A stretch of DNA of 64,000 bases from CAVTBT01 sp963733065 (GCA_963733065.1 CAVTBT010000005.1:682001-746000); one strand, 5' to 3'; shown: positions 35,906-44,511, numbered from the stretch's first letter. The notes: generated from the letters alone by a model not told the origin. Translations and numbers: made by a program.

Positions 35906-36130
35906 CTACGTGCGCTCGGCGAGTGCCCGCAGGATCTCGTGCTCCTCCGGGAAGCGGTCGGCCTGATGCTTGGAGAACACGAGCTCGCCGTCGGCGAGGA
36001 CGTCGAACTGTCCCTTCCCGCCGGGGACCGGAGCCGCGTCGTGCCCCGCGTCGTTCAACACGGCCGCGAGACTCGCGGCGCGTACGTCGTAGCCGCTTCA
36101 GGTCGGGCAGAAGAAGATCTCGACGGCCAC
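35906..36130 (-). CDS. Predicted selenoprotein, Rdx/SelW family (CxxU)
   Basis: 74 codons from GTG 36130 to TAG 35906 with one in-frame TGA at codon 11 (36098-36100). Read as selenocysteine it gives VAVEIFFCPT-U-SGYDVRAAS, a C-x-x-U redox motif. The rest aligns without gaps to the CxxC paralogue next door, including QFDV-ADG-L-FS, and both end at the same length, so the part after TGA is under protein-level constraint. It starts 10 bases after the acyl-CoA dehydrogenase stop. A SECIS-like hairpin follows the TGA. An annotation that takes TGA as stop would miss this gene. It requires selA, selB, selC and selD elsewhere in the genome. Confidence 0.8.
36058..36083 (-). promoter_or_regulatory. 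Putative bacterial SECIS stem-loop
   Basis: In the mRNA, GCCGCGA-GUC-UCGCGGC forms a perfect 7-bp stem with a 3-base loop, extended by ACGC/GUGU with one bulged C. The loop begins with G and lies 25 bases after the UGA, within the range known for bacterial SECIS elements. The equivalent stretch of the cysteine paralogue cannot form this stem. Confidence 0.65.
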
Positions 36131-36140
36131 GGGGCGGAAT

Positions 36141-37766
36141 CTACGCCGCGAGGCGCGGTCGGTGCCGGTCGACGATCGCGCCGGAGTCGACGCCGGGTGG
36201 GAGCGTGCCGTAGGAGCGGCCGCCCTCGCCGCCGAGGCGGGTCGCGCAGAACGCATCGGCGACCGCCGGCGGTGCGTGTCTGACGAGGAGGGCGCCCTGG
36301 AGGCAGAGCGCGGCGAGCTCGACGATCTTCCGGGCGCGCCGCTCGAGGTCCTCCGGGTCGGACAGCTCCGCGGCCAGCCGGCCGACCGCGGCGTCCAGGT
36401 GCGGGTCGGCTCCCGCCGCGAGCTGCAGCTCGGCCAGGAAAGCCGGCACGGACTCCGGCTCGCGCTCCGCCGCCCGCAGCACGTCGAGGCAGTTGACGTT
36501 GCCAGAGCCCTCCCAGATCGAGTTGAGCGGGCTCTCGCGCAGCAGCCGAGGGAGCGGGGACTCCTCGACGTAGCCGTTGCCGCCGAGGCATTCGAGCGCC
36601 TCGGCAACGAGCGGCGTCGTCGTCTTGCAGACCCAGTACTTGAGCACCGCGGTGGCGAGGCGCCTGAACGGCCGGTCGTCCTCGTCGTACGCGCGGGCGA
36701 GGCGGAGCGCCGACGCCGTCGCCGCCTCGGCGTCGAGGCAGAGGTCGGCGAGGACGTCGCGCATGAGCGGCTGGTCGGCCAGCGCGCGGCCGAACACGAC
36801 TCGGTGCGCCGCGTGGTGCGTCGCCTCGGCGACCGCCCGGCGCATGAGCGCCGTCGACCCGAGCACGCAGTCGAGTCGCGTGTGGTTGACCATCTCGGCG
36901 ATCGTCCGCACGCCGCGGCCCTCCTCGCCGAGGCGGTGCGCCAGCGCTCCTTCGAACGTCACCTCCGCCGACGCGTTGGAGCGGTTGCCGAGCTTGTCCT
37001 TGAGGCGCTCGAGGCGCATCGCGTTCCGCTCGCCGTCCGGCAGCACGCGCGGGAGCAGGAAGCAGGTGAGCCCGCCAGGCGCCTGTGCGAGCACGAGGAA
37101 GGCGTCGGACATGGGCGCCGAGCAGAACCACTTGTGTCCCTGAAGGGCGTAGTCCCCGTCCGCGAGCGGCTCGGCCGTCGTCTCGTTCGCGCGCACGTCG
37201 GATCCGCCCTGGCGCTCCGTCATCGCCATGCCGCAGAGCGCACCGGCCTTGTCGGCGGCCGGACGCAGCCCGCGGTCGTACTCGAGCGACGTCAGCAGCG
37301 GCGACCACGCCGCCGAGAGCGCGTCGTCGGCGCGGAGGGCAGGAAGGGACGCGAACGTCATCGAGAGCGGGCAGCCGACCCCGGCCTCGGCGTAGGCGAG
37401 CGTCATGAAGAGCGTGCCGCGGACGACGTGCGAGCCGGGGAGCGGGTCCCGCCACGGGAGCGCGTGCAGGCCGTGGCGGACGCCGAGCTCGAGCAGCCGG
37501 TGCCAGGCGGGGTGGAACTCGACCTCGTCGATTCGCTCCCCGAAGCGGTCGTGCGTGCGGAGCCGCGGTGGGTGCTCGTTGGCGAGCCGGCCGAGCTCGA
37601 GCGGTTCGCCGCCGCACAGCCGTCCGAATGCCGCGCAGCGGTCGAGCGCGTCGCCGCCTCCCTCCCGGACGAGGGCCTCGACGAGCGGCCGGTTCTCCCG
37701 GACGAGGTCGTAGCCCTCGAGCGGCGGCGGCTGGTTGCCGGCGCGCGTCGGGGCCGAGACGGTCAT
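36141..37766 (-). CDS. Acyl-CoA dehydrogenase, AidB-like
   Basis: 541 residues, the size of the AidB branch rather than the 380-residue standard enzyme. GMAMTERQGGSDVRANETTA is the FAD/substrate loop, KWFCSAPMSDAFLVLAQ follows, and ECLGGNGYVEESPLPRLLRE with SIWEGSGNVNCLDVLRA is the C-terminal signature. AidB-type proteins bind FAD and protect against alkylation; the acyl substrate is often unknown. It leads directly into the two Rdx genes, suggesting shared redox function or electron transfer (inference). Confidence 0.92.
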   Translation of the reverse strand: MTVSAPTRAGNQPPPLEGYDLVRENRPLVEALVREGGGDALDRCAAFGRLCGGEPLELGRLANEHPPRLRTHDRFGERIDEVEFHPAWHRLLELGVRHGLHALPWRDPLPGSHVVRGTLFMTLAYAEAGVGCPLSMTFASLPALRADDALSAAWSPLLTSLEYDRGLRPAADKAGALCGMAMTERQGGSDVRANETTAEPLADGDYALQGHKWFCSAPMSDAFLVLAQAPGGLTCFLLPRVLPDGERNAMRLERLKDKLGNRSNASAEVTFEGALAHRLGEEGRGVRTIAEMVNHTRLDCVLGSTALMRRAVAEATHHAAHRVVFGRALADQPLMRDVLADLCLDAEAATASALRLARAYDEDDRPFRRLATAVLKYWVCKTTTPLVAEALECLGGNGYVEESPLPRLLRESPLNSIWEGSGNVNCLDVLRAAEREPESVPAFLAELQLAAGADPHLDAAVGRLAAELSDPEDLERRARKIVELAALCLQGALLVRHAPPAVADAFCATRLGGEGGRSYGTLPPGVDSGAIVDRHRPRLAA

Positions 37767-37784
37767 GCACCGAGAGTCGCGGAT

Positions 37785-38243
37785 CTACTCGGTGCGCGCA
37801 ACCGTGTCCCGCCGCCCGAAGCAGCGGCGGATCCCGACCGAGCGCGCCGACCGCGCGGCTCTCCGCTCGGTCGACCGGAAGCGCTGGTAGAGGGCCAGCC
37901 AGCGCTTGACGGGCCTCCCCTGCTCGAGCGCCGTGGCTAGCCTCCGGAATGAGGTCGCGATCGGCGGCAGGGTGGCGACGAACCGGGCGTAGCCCTCTTC
38001 GGAGGCCGGGGGAGGCACGAGCCGACCGAGCTCCTCCCGCTCCCGGGCGAACAGGCGGAGCCACGCCGCGTCGAACGCCGGATCGCCGAGGCGGCCGGTG
38101 ACATCGGGCGGCGCCGCGCGCAGCGCCGCGTAGCGGATGCAGATGCCGTTGGCGCGCGTCACCAGCTGCGACTGCGTGAGCGTCGGCGGGTTGGCGGCCA
38201 GCGCGGCCGCGGCGATTGCCGGGGCCAGCAGCAGCATCCGCAT
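37785..38243 (-). CDS. Secreted helical protein of unknown function
   Basis: 152 residues with signal peptide MRMLLLAPAIAAAALAA and cleavage near ANPP. The mature part is helical and Arg-rich, with two cysteines (NGICIRYA and IRRCFGRR) that could pair. LTQSQLVTRANGICIRYAAL resembles short actinobacterial exported proteins annotated as hypothetical. It lies 18 bases upstream of the acyl-CoA dehydrogenase on the same strand. Confidence 0.72.
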   Translation of the reverse strand: MRMLLLAPAIAAAALAANPPTLTQSQLVTRANGICIRYAALRAAPPDVTGRLGDPAFDAAWLRLFAREREELGRLVPPPASEEGYARFVATLPPIATSFRRLATALEQGRPVKRWLALYQRFRSTERRAARSARSVGIRRCFGRRDTVARTE

Positions 38244-38398
38244 GCTCCGACTATCGACGAAACCTACCGAAACCTCTATCGCCCGTTCATGGGGATTCTT
38301 CGGCCGCGGTACGGTCTCGCCGGGTCTTCGCGAGGCGGCCTCTGAATCGCTCGTTCGAGTGATGCCGACGGCCGACGCTCCATGAAGAATCGCCGATT

Positions 38399-39871
38399 GT
38401 GAGGGGCTTGGGTGAGGGGATCGTCGGGTCGCTGGCGCACGCCACGACCCGCGTGCGCGGACGGCGGCCGCACGCCGCCATCGATCCGATCACCGGCCTC
38501 GCGGGAGCGCGCGTGCTCACGGCCGCGCTGGGGGAGCGCCGACGGCAGCTCGCGCGCCAGGGTGGCTGCGCCGGCGTGCTGATCGTCGACCTCGACGGGT
38601 TGAAGCTCGTCAACGACGCTCTCGGGCACGAGGCCGGCGACGCCGCCGTCGCCGAGGTGGCCCGCCGGCTCCACGAGGCTCTCGGTTCGCAGGCGCTCGT
38701 CGCGCGCCTCGGCGGCGACGAGTTCGGTGTGTTGGCGGCAGGCGCCGCGACGCCCGCGGCGCTCGAGCGCACTGCGCGCAGGCTGCGTGACGCCGTCTCC
38801 GGTCGGCCACTCGTCCTGGGTAGCCGCGAGTGGGCGCTGGACGTGACCGTCGGCGCGACGCTCATGGACGGCAGCTCCTCGCCCGGCGAGGTCCTGGCCC
38901 GGGCCGACGAGAAGATGTACCTCGCGAAGCGCACCGGGCGTTCCGATCCCTTCGACCGGGTCTCCGCGCTCGTCGTCGGGCTGCTGGAGGGCGGGGACGA
39001 GGGCCTCGAGCAGGCACTCGGCGCCGCCGTCGCCGAGGTCGCCGCGGCATCGTGCGCGCTCGTCATGATCGCCGACCTCGAGCACTGGTGGCCCGTCGAG
39101 CCCGATGTCGACGCCGCCGACGACCTGCGCCACCTCGCGCAGAACGCGATTCTCCAGGGCACGCTCGTGCGGGAGGGCGTCGGCGACCGTGTGATCGCCG
39201 CCCCGCTTCTCGCCGACGGTGCGGCGATCGGCGCGTTCGCGGTCGAGCGTACGTACGCGTTCCGCAAGAACGACCGCATCGCGCTGTCGCGCGCCGGCAA
39301 CGCGCTCGGGCAGGCGCTCGTCCGCTCGCGCGAGAGCCGCGAGGCGCGGCGCCGTATCAGGGAGCTCGAGCACCTCGCCTTCCGCGACGAGAACACCGGC
39401 CTCGCCAACCGTCGCGCGCTGCTCGCCGAGCTCGACCGGCTGGAGGACATCGCGGCCCCCGTTGCCCTGCTCTTCCTCGACTTCGACGGGCTCCGGACGG
39501 TGAACAACCTGCACGGCTACGAGCGCGGGAACGACCTGCTGCGGCTCGTCACCGCCGCGATCGAGCGCACGCTCGCACCGGGCGAGACCGCGGCTCGTCT
39601 GCACGGCTCCGGCGGCGACGAGTTCATCGTCGTGTGCCCCGGTCTCGACGACGCGGCGGCGGCCGCGCGCGCTGCATCGCTCGAGCGGATGGTCTGCACG
39701 GTCGACCTGCCCGCCGACATTGCCGCGCTCTACGGCGGCGCGTCCGTCGGCCACGCCATCGCCTGCCCCGACGAGTCACCGCTCGACTTCCTCGAGCGCG
39801 CGGCCGGGCTCATGCGCCGGCGCAAGGACGTCCGCAAGGGGACCGCCAGGTCCGTCCCAGGCGCCGCGTAG
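38399..39871 (+). CDS. Diguanylate cyclase with two GGDEF domains and a central GAF-like domain
   Basis: 490 residues, no membrane span. The first GGDEF domain is near residues 25-180, with the motif at residues 105-109 and canonical VDLDGLKLVNDALGH. A GAF-like sensor segment follows (about 185-320, ending VERTYAFRKNDRIALSRAG). The second GGDEF domain (about 335-480) has its motif at 405-409 but a changed metal loop (DFDGLRTVNNLHG). Neither has the RxxD inhibitory site. Probably makes c-di-GMP. GTG start. The 155-base upstream gap holds a direct repeat CGAAACCT-AC-CGAAACCT. Confidence 0.88.
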   Translation: MRGLGEGIVGSLAHATTRVRGRRPHAAIDPITGLAGARVLTAALGERRRQLARQGGCAGVLIVDLDGLKLVNDALGHEAGDAAVAEVARRLHEALGSQALVARLGGDEFGVLAAGAATPAALERTARRLRDAVSGRPLVLGSREWALDVTVGATLMDGSSSPGEVLARADEKMYLAKRTGRSDPFDRVSALVVGLLEGGDEGLEQALGAAVAEVAAASCALVMIADLEHWWPVEPDVDAADDLRHLAQNAILQGTLVREGVGDRVIAAPLLADGAAIGAFAVERTYAFRKNDRIALSRAGNALGQALVRSRESREARRRIRELEHLAFRDENTGLANRRALLAELDRLEDIAAPVALLFLDFDGLRTVNNLHGYERGNDLLRLVTAAIERTLAPGETAARLHGSGGDEFIVVCPGLDDAAAAARAASLERMVCTVDLPADIAALYGGASVGHAIACPDESPLDFLERAAGLMRRRKDVRKGTARSVPGAA

Positions 39872-39896
39872 CCAGCCGGCGACGAGCGCCGAAGCG

Positions 39897-40485
39897 CTAG
39901 ACGAGGCCGAGCTCGTGGGCGCGCATCACGGCCTCGAGCCTGGTGTGCGCGCCGAGGCGGCTCATCAGGCCGCGGACGTGGTTGCGCACGGTCTCGACCG
40001 AGATGCCGAGCCTCGTCGCCACCTGGGCCGTCGTCGAGCCCGCGGCGAGGTAGCGCAGCACCTCGAGCTGGCGCGGCGTCAGCTGCACCGACCGGTGGGA
40101 CCGCGGCGGAGGGGCGTCGTCGGGGTTCGCGAGGCCGAAGACGCCGACCACCGAGCCCTGCTCGAGCAGCTGCGTGGAGCTGATGTCGACGGTCACGCGC
40201 CGGCCGTCGGCGGTGCGCACGACGACGGTCGGCCTCCGTGGACTCGATCGTGCCCAGGATCTTGCCGGCGAACTCGTGGCGCGCCTGCGCGGCGTACTCG
40301 CGCTCGACGATCTGTCCGATCCGCTTGCCGCGGAGGTCGCCGAAGGCCTCGACGCCCGCCGCGTTGATCCAGCGGACGACGGCGTTCCGGTCGAGGATGT
40401 AGGCGGGCACCGTGAGCTTCGCGATCGACGGCGCCAGGTCCGGTGCGATCCGGCGCAGCTCGGAGATGTCACCCGCCGGCCTCAT
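39897..40485 (-). CDS. PAS domain-LuxR family transcription regulator, frame broken
   Basis: The N-terminal PAS domain (LTVPAYILDRNAVVRWINAA, DLRGKRIGQIVEREYA) and the C-terminal LuxR helix-turn-helix (LTPRQLEVLRYLAAGSTTAQ, then LGISVETVRNHVRGLMSRLG) are in two frames. Deleting one base near 40229-40233 joins them as GTIESTEATVVVRTADGRR. About 195 residues in total. It may sense a small ligand or redox state. A 16-base perfect palindrome lies 67 bases upstream of the ATG and could be its operator. The shift is probably a sequence error. Confidence 0.85.
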
Positions 40486-40551
40486 GCGGCCAGGATCCCA
40501 CCCGCAGCGGCGGCGTTCAACGCGGCTCGTGCGCCGTACTGGTTGAAAAAA

Positions 40552-40567
40552 TGACACATATGTGTCA
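40552..40567. promoter_or_regulatory. Perfect 16-bp palindrome, likely operator
   Basis: TGACACATATGTGTCA is identical on both strands and stands in an unusually AT-rich patch (TTGAAAAAATGACACATATG) of an otherwise very GC-rich region. It lies upstream of the PAS-LuxR gene in a 217-base gap with no gene. The binding protein is unknown; autoregulation is one option. Confidence 0.6.
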
Positions 40568-40702
40568 CGACGAACAACGGGCGCAGCCGCGACGCTCAAC
40601 GTCCCCCGTCCCGGGGCTCCGGCCAACTCCGACGGCTCGGGGTCGGAGTCCCGGGATGCCATCCGGGCATCCATGCGCCGTTGGACGCGTCTCGTGGCTG
40701 TG

Positions 40703-41903
40703 CTACTCGGCCTTGCCGACGAGGTGGTGCCAGGGGCGCCACCAGCGCGTCAGGGCGGCGTGGTCGTTGCCGGCCTCACGCGCGACGACCAGCACGTCGC
40801 GGTGCGTGGGCTGGTTCAGCCGCTCGTGTGTCCAGACGATGACGGCCTCGTCGCCGTCGAAGTAGCAGAACGCCCGCCCGCCCGGCTTGCCGGGACCGTG
40901 CAGCCACTGGTACTCGCCGCCCCAGAAGAAGGCGTTGCACTGGCCCGTGTCGCGCTGGATGCCGGGGTGTCGCCGCAGCTCGGACGCGTACGCCGCGCGC
41001 ACCGCGTCGCTGCTGGAGTAGCTCGAGATCTCCCAGCGCACCGGTCCACTGCCCTGCGGCAGACAGACCGCCGTCTGCTGCGCGTTCGGCTCCGCGACCG
41101 CCTGCCGCTGGCAGTCGCGCCAGATGGCGGCCGGAACGAGCCGCTCGAGCGGGGCGTTGGCGGCGAGCGGCGGCCTGTTCGAGGGCAGGGCGCCGAGGTC
41201 GGTGGCGGTCGGGTGGGCGGCGCCGACCTGGTCGCGTGTGGTCGCCGGAGGTGAGGTAGACGACGGCGCCGGCCGTCAGCGCCGCGACGAGCACGACCAG
41301 TCCGGCGAGCCTCCAGCCGAGCGTGCGACCGGGCTTGCCGAGGAACATGACGATCCACCGGTTCGGGCGCGGAGCGTCGAGCTCGGAGTACACCTTCATG
41401 ATGTGCACCGCGTCGGGGATGTTCTTCAGGTGCACGCGCCCGCGGTCGCTGTAGTGGAGCCCGGAGAGCCGGCCGGCGAGTCGGCTCGTCGCCTCGGTCA
41501 GGAGCACCTCGCCCCCGTGGGCACGTCCGCAGAGCCTGGCGGCGACGTTGAGCGCCGCTCCGCGGAAGGTGCCGTCGGGAAGCGCGACGGCCTCACCGGA
41601 GTCGATTCCGATCCCGACCGTGAGCGGAAGGTCGGTCTCGGCCAGCGTCTCCTCCTCGAACAGCGCCTGGAGGTCGACCGCGGCGCGGATCGCCTGCCGC
41701 GCGGACGTGAACACCGACAGCGCCTCGTCGCCGCGCAGCTCGACCAGCTCGCCGCCGTGTGCCTGCACCTCCTCGGTGACGAGGTCGGCGAACTTGCGCG
41801 CCAGCTTGGCGGCCGCCTCGTCCCCGTACTCGTCGGTGAACCGCGAGTACCCCCGGATGTCGGCGATGAGGAATGTTCGAATGTCGGTCTGGGCGGCAGT
41901 CAC
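40703..41903 (-). CDS. Class III adenylate/guanylate cyclase with membrane anchor and extracytoplasmic domain, frame broken
   Basis: The N-terminal cyclase domain (FLIADIRGYSRFTDEYGDEA, VELRGDEALSVFTSARQAI, GTFRGAALNVAARLCGRAHG) is followed by one span (LAGLVVLVAALTAGAVVYL). The C-terminal domain with Trp and Cys (GGEYQWLHGPGKPGGRAFCY) is in another frame. Deleting one base near 41241-41244 joins them (about 400 residues). The cyclase domain keeps the first metal Asp (D15), but GDG is GDE. It may produce a cyclic nucleotide in response to an outside signal. GTG start. Confidence 0.85.
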
Positions 41904-42014
41904 GACCCCTGAAGTATGCGCCTTGGCCGTTGCCGACGGATCGGCCAGCTGGACGACTCCTGGTCGGCCGAGCGAACGACCCCCAGATCGTCTTGAAACC
42001 GTCCTAAAACTGCC

Positions 42015-42500
42015 CTAAATCGTCTTGAACTGCTCGAACGGCTGACGGCAGCCCGCGCAGTAGCGCAGTGATCGGCACGGCGTCGGGCCGAAGAGATTCT
42101 CGAGCCGCGTGTCGGTCGAGCCGCAGTACGGGCAGCGGAAGGTGCCCGTCTGCAGCTGGACGAGCTTGGGAGCGCCCGCCTCTCGCGGCGCCGGCGGAGC
42201 GAAGCCCGCCGCGCGGAGCTTCTCCCGGCCCTCGGCGCTGATGCTGTCGGTCGACCAGGAGTCGTCCATGATCACGCGGACGTCGGCCCTGGCCCCGAGC
42301 TCGGCGACCTTCACCTCCATCGCCTGCTTCATCACATCGAGCGCCGGACACCCCAGGAAGGTCGGCGTGAAGTCGATCTGCACGCGCTCGCCCTCGACCG
42401 CCACGTCCTTGACGACTCCGAGGTCGACGAGCGAGATCACCGGGATCTCCGGATCGGGGATCTCGGCGAGTGCCGCCCAGACGCGCTCGGCGGTCACCAT
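42015..42500 (-). CDS. paaD: Phenylacetyl-CoA epoxidase accessory protein PaaD
   Basis: 161 residues. DUF59/MIP18-like domain (EIPDPEIPVISLVDLGVVKD, FTPTFLGCPALDVMKQAME) followed by the PaaD zinc ribbon with CPYCGS and CAGCRQPFEQFK. It is thought to help assemble the metal centre of the PaaABCE epoxidase. The ATG at 42500 overlaps the paaC stop by seven bases. The 111-base gap beyond its stop has only short repeats (ATCGTCTTGAA twice). Confidence 0.93.
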   Translation of the reverse strand: MVTAERVWAALAEIPDPEIPVISLVDLGVVKDVAVEGERVQIDFTPTFLGCPALDVMKQAMEVKVAELGARADVRVIMDDSWSTDSISAEGREKLRAAGFAPPAPREAGAPKLVQLQTGTFRCPYCGSTDTRLENLFGPTPCRSLRYCAGCRQPFEQFKTI

Positions 42501-43180
42501 TGCGAGCCCACCGGCGCGGAGCGCCTGACCATCGTCATCTCCTCCAGGAGTCCGGCGAGCTCCGACTCGTGGCGTCCGCGCGGGATCGCCTCGGCGTCCG
42601 GCAGCTCCCACCCGAGCGCGCCCTCGACGCGTCTGCGGAGCTCCGGCTGGAGCTGGTCGTCGAGCACGCCGAGTGCATAGGGCCAGAGCTCCTCGATGCC
42701 TTCCCGCAGCCGCTCGCGCCCCTCGTCGGACGCCAGCAGCCGCTCGATCCAGAGCTCGGCGTGCATGCGGTGGTACGCCTCCTCGCGATCCATCTTCGCG
42801 GCGAGCCCCGCGACCTCCGGGTCGTCGGACGCCTTCAGGGCCTCGATCCGGATCGCGTCCGCCGTCTCGTAGAGGAAGTGGCGGGCGATCGTCCGCGCCC
42901 ACTCGAGCCGCCGCAGCTCGACGAGCGGCGCAGACCGGTACTCCTCGGGCCGCCGGTCGAAGGCCAGCGAGTCGGCGTCGGTGCCGAGGTCGCGCGCCGC
43001 CAACTCGTACAGCGCGCGCGCGTGCCCGATCTCGTTCTGGGCGATCGACGAGAAGGCCACGTCCTCCTCCAGGAACGGCGCGATGCCCGTCCACTCGGAG
43101 TTGCGCCAGCCGAGGATCAGCTCGTCGTCGGCCAGCTCGAGCAGCAGGTCAGCTCTCGACCGGGGTGCCCGCTCGCTCAC
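42494..43180 (-). CDS. paaC: Phenylacetyl-CoA epoxidase structural subunit PaaC
   Basis: 228 residues, ferritin-like fold. DDELILGWRNSEWTGIAPFLEED opens the protein in two parts, and SSIAQNEIGHARALYELA and DREEAYHRMHAELWIERL are the helix-pair remnants. PaaC lacks a working di-iron site and supports PaaA in the ring epoxidase. It overlaps paaB by 32 bases. Confidence 0.94.
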   Translation of the reverse strand: MSERAPRSRADLLLELADDELILGWRNSEWTGIAPFLEEDVAFSSIAQNEIGHARALYELAARDLGTDADSLAFDRRPEEYRSAPLVELRRLEWARTIARHFLYETADAIRIEALKASDDPEVAGLAAKMDREEAYHRMHAELWIERLLASDEGRERLREGIEELWPYALGVLDDQLQPELRRRVEGALGWELPDAEAIPRGRHESELAGLLEEMTMVRRSAPVGSQW

Positions 43181-43430
43181 GCGCCTCCTTCAGACGCGCC
43201 TTGATCGAGTAGCCGTCGACGCGCCGGTACTTCAGGTCGAACTCGTCCGGAAAGCCGCTCACCATGTGCACCTCGTCGCGAGGGACGAGCCAGAGCGCCT
43301 CGCTCTCTTGCCGGCGGCCGTACTGCTCGCGGGCGTAGAGCTCCGCAAAGCGCAGGTCGGGTGCGGCGACCGAGCCGGCGTGCGCGAAGGCCTGACCCTT
43401 GCGCTCCTGCCGAAACACCTCCCAGATCAC
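43149..43430 (-). CDS. paaB: Phenylacetyl-CoA epoxidase subunit PaaB
   Basis: 93 residues. WEVFRQERKGQAFAHAGSV, AREQYGRRQESEALWLVPRD and the C-terminus matching PaaB are clear. PaaB bridges PaaAC dimers. GTG start. A 172-base gap separates it from paaA; it holds a 7-bp hairpin (GGCCGGC-AGA-GCCGGCC at 43458-43474) and no gene, so a second promoter or processing site is possible. Confidence 0.93.
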   Translation of the reverse strand: MIWEVFRQERKGQAFAHAGSVAAPDLRFAELYAREQYGRRQESEALWLVPRDEVHMVSGFPDEFDLKYRRVDGYSIKARLKEARERAGTPVES

Positions 43431-43602
43431 GCGCGTCCCTCGCCGGCGGCAGCTCCCGGCCGGCAGAGCCGGCCTCCGCCGCCGCCTGCCGCCGCTCGCG
43501 GCACACGGCTCTCCGGGTCTGTACTGGTCGTACTATCCCCTCCGGCCGTGTACCACGAGCGACGGCCGAGGAACGCGCGAACGTCCCCGCTTGGCGTTGG
43601 GC

Positions 43603-44511
43603 TCATGCAGCCTCCGCGAGGACGACACGCGACACCCAGGCGACCTGCTCGCGCGAGAGCCGCCGGAAGTCGAGCCGCTCCTGCGATGCCGGGCCGTGGC
43701 CGGTCACGACGGCGCGCAGCTTGTCCCAGTCGGGCTCGGTGTACGACCACACGCCGGTCGCCTCGTCCTTGCGGAGCGCGGGGTCGGGAATCTCCAGGCC
43801 GAGCTCTCGGATCTGCGGCACGTAGCCGTCGAGGAACTGCTGCCGCGCGTCCTCGTTCGCCTGGCTCTTCACGCGCCAGACGTACATGGGATCCTCGTCG
43901 GCCGGGATCGGGTTGCCGTGGAAATGCATGAGGGGCTCCCACCAGCGGAGCAGCGCCTCCTGCACGAGCTCGAACTGTGCCGGCGTGCCCGTGACCATGG
44001 CAAGGATCACGTCGCGGCCGTGGAGGATGTGGAAGCTCTCCTCCCAGCAGATCTTCTTCATGATGCGCGCGTACGGGGCGTAGGAGCACTTGAGCAGCGC
44101 CTTCTGGCTGATGATGGCGGCCGCGTCGACGAGCCAGGCGATCACGCCGACGTCGCCCCAGGTCTTCGTGGGGTAGTGGAAGACGTTGTGGAACTTCGAC
44201 TTGCCCGAGACGAGATCGTCGAGGCACGCGCTCCGCGGCTTGCCGAGGTCCTCGACGACGCGGTAGATGAGCTGCGCATGGCCGACCTCGTCCTGGATCT
44301 TCGCCGTGAGCGCGAGCTTCCGCTGCAGCGTCGGGGCGCGGAGGATCCAGTCCCGCTCGGGCAGCACGCCCATCAGCTCGGAGTTGCCGTGCATCTCGAT
44401 GAACTTGACGAGCTTCGCCCGGTACTCATCCGGCATCCAGTCCAACGTCTCGACCTGTCCGCCCGCCTGGACGTGCTCGAGGAACTCCTGCGTGCGTGCA
44501 TCCGTGCTCAC
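43603..44511 (-). CDS. paaA: Phenylacetyl-CoA epoxidase catalytic subunit PaaA
   Basis: 302 residues. The di-iron ligands appear in KIQDEVGHAQLIYRVVEDLG and CWEESFHILHGRDVI. PaaA epoxidises the ring of phenylacetyl-CoA with O2. First gene of paaABCD; the reductase paaE is not in the window. Divergent from a TetR gene with only 32 bases between start codons, which contain a PaaR-like operator. Confidence 0.95.
   Translation of the reverse strand: MSTDARTQEFLEHVQAGGQVETLDWMPDEYRAKLVKFIEMHGNSELMGVLPERDWILRAPTLQRKLALTAKIQDEVGHAQLIYRVVEDLGKPRSACLDDLVSGKSKFHNVFHYPTKTWGDVGVIAWLVDAAAIISQKALLKCSYAPYARIMKKICWEESFHILHGRDVILAMVTGTPAQFELVQEALLRWWEPLMHFHGNPIPADEDPMYVWRVKSQANEDARQQFLDGYVPQIRELGLEIPDPALRKDEATGVWSYTEPDWDKLRAVVTGHGPASQERLDFRRLSREQVAWVSRVVLAEAA

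Noticed and set aside
36098..36100. TGA as a simple nonsense mutation (pseudogene)
   Set aside because: It lies exactly at the second Cys of CxxC, the known Sec position, with a following SECIS-like stem and intact downstream protein; selenocysteine is the better explanation, though genome-wide sel genes must confirm it.
36098..36607. Open frame ending at the TGA, as if the Rdx gene stopped after 10 codons
   Set aside because: Most of it is a shadow of the acyl-CoA dehydrogenase; the homology after TGA shows the codon is read through.
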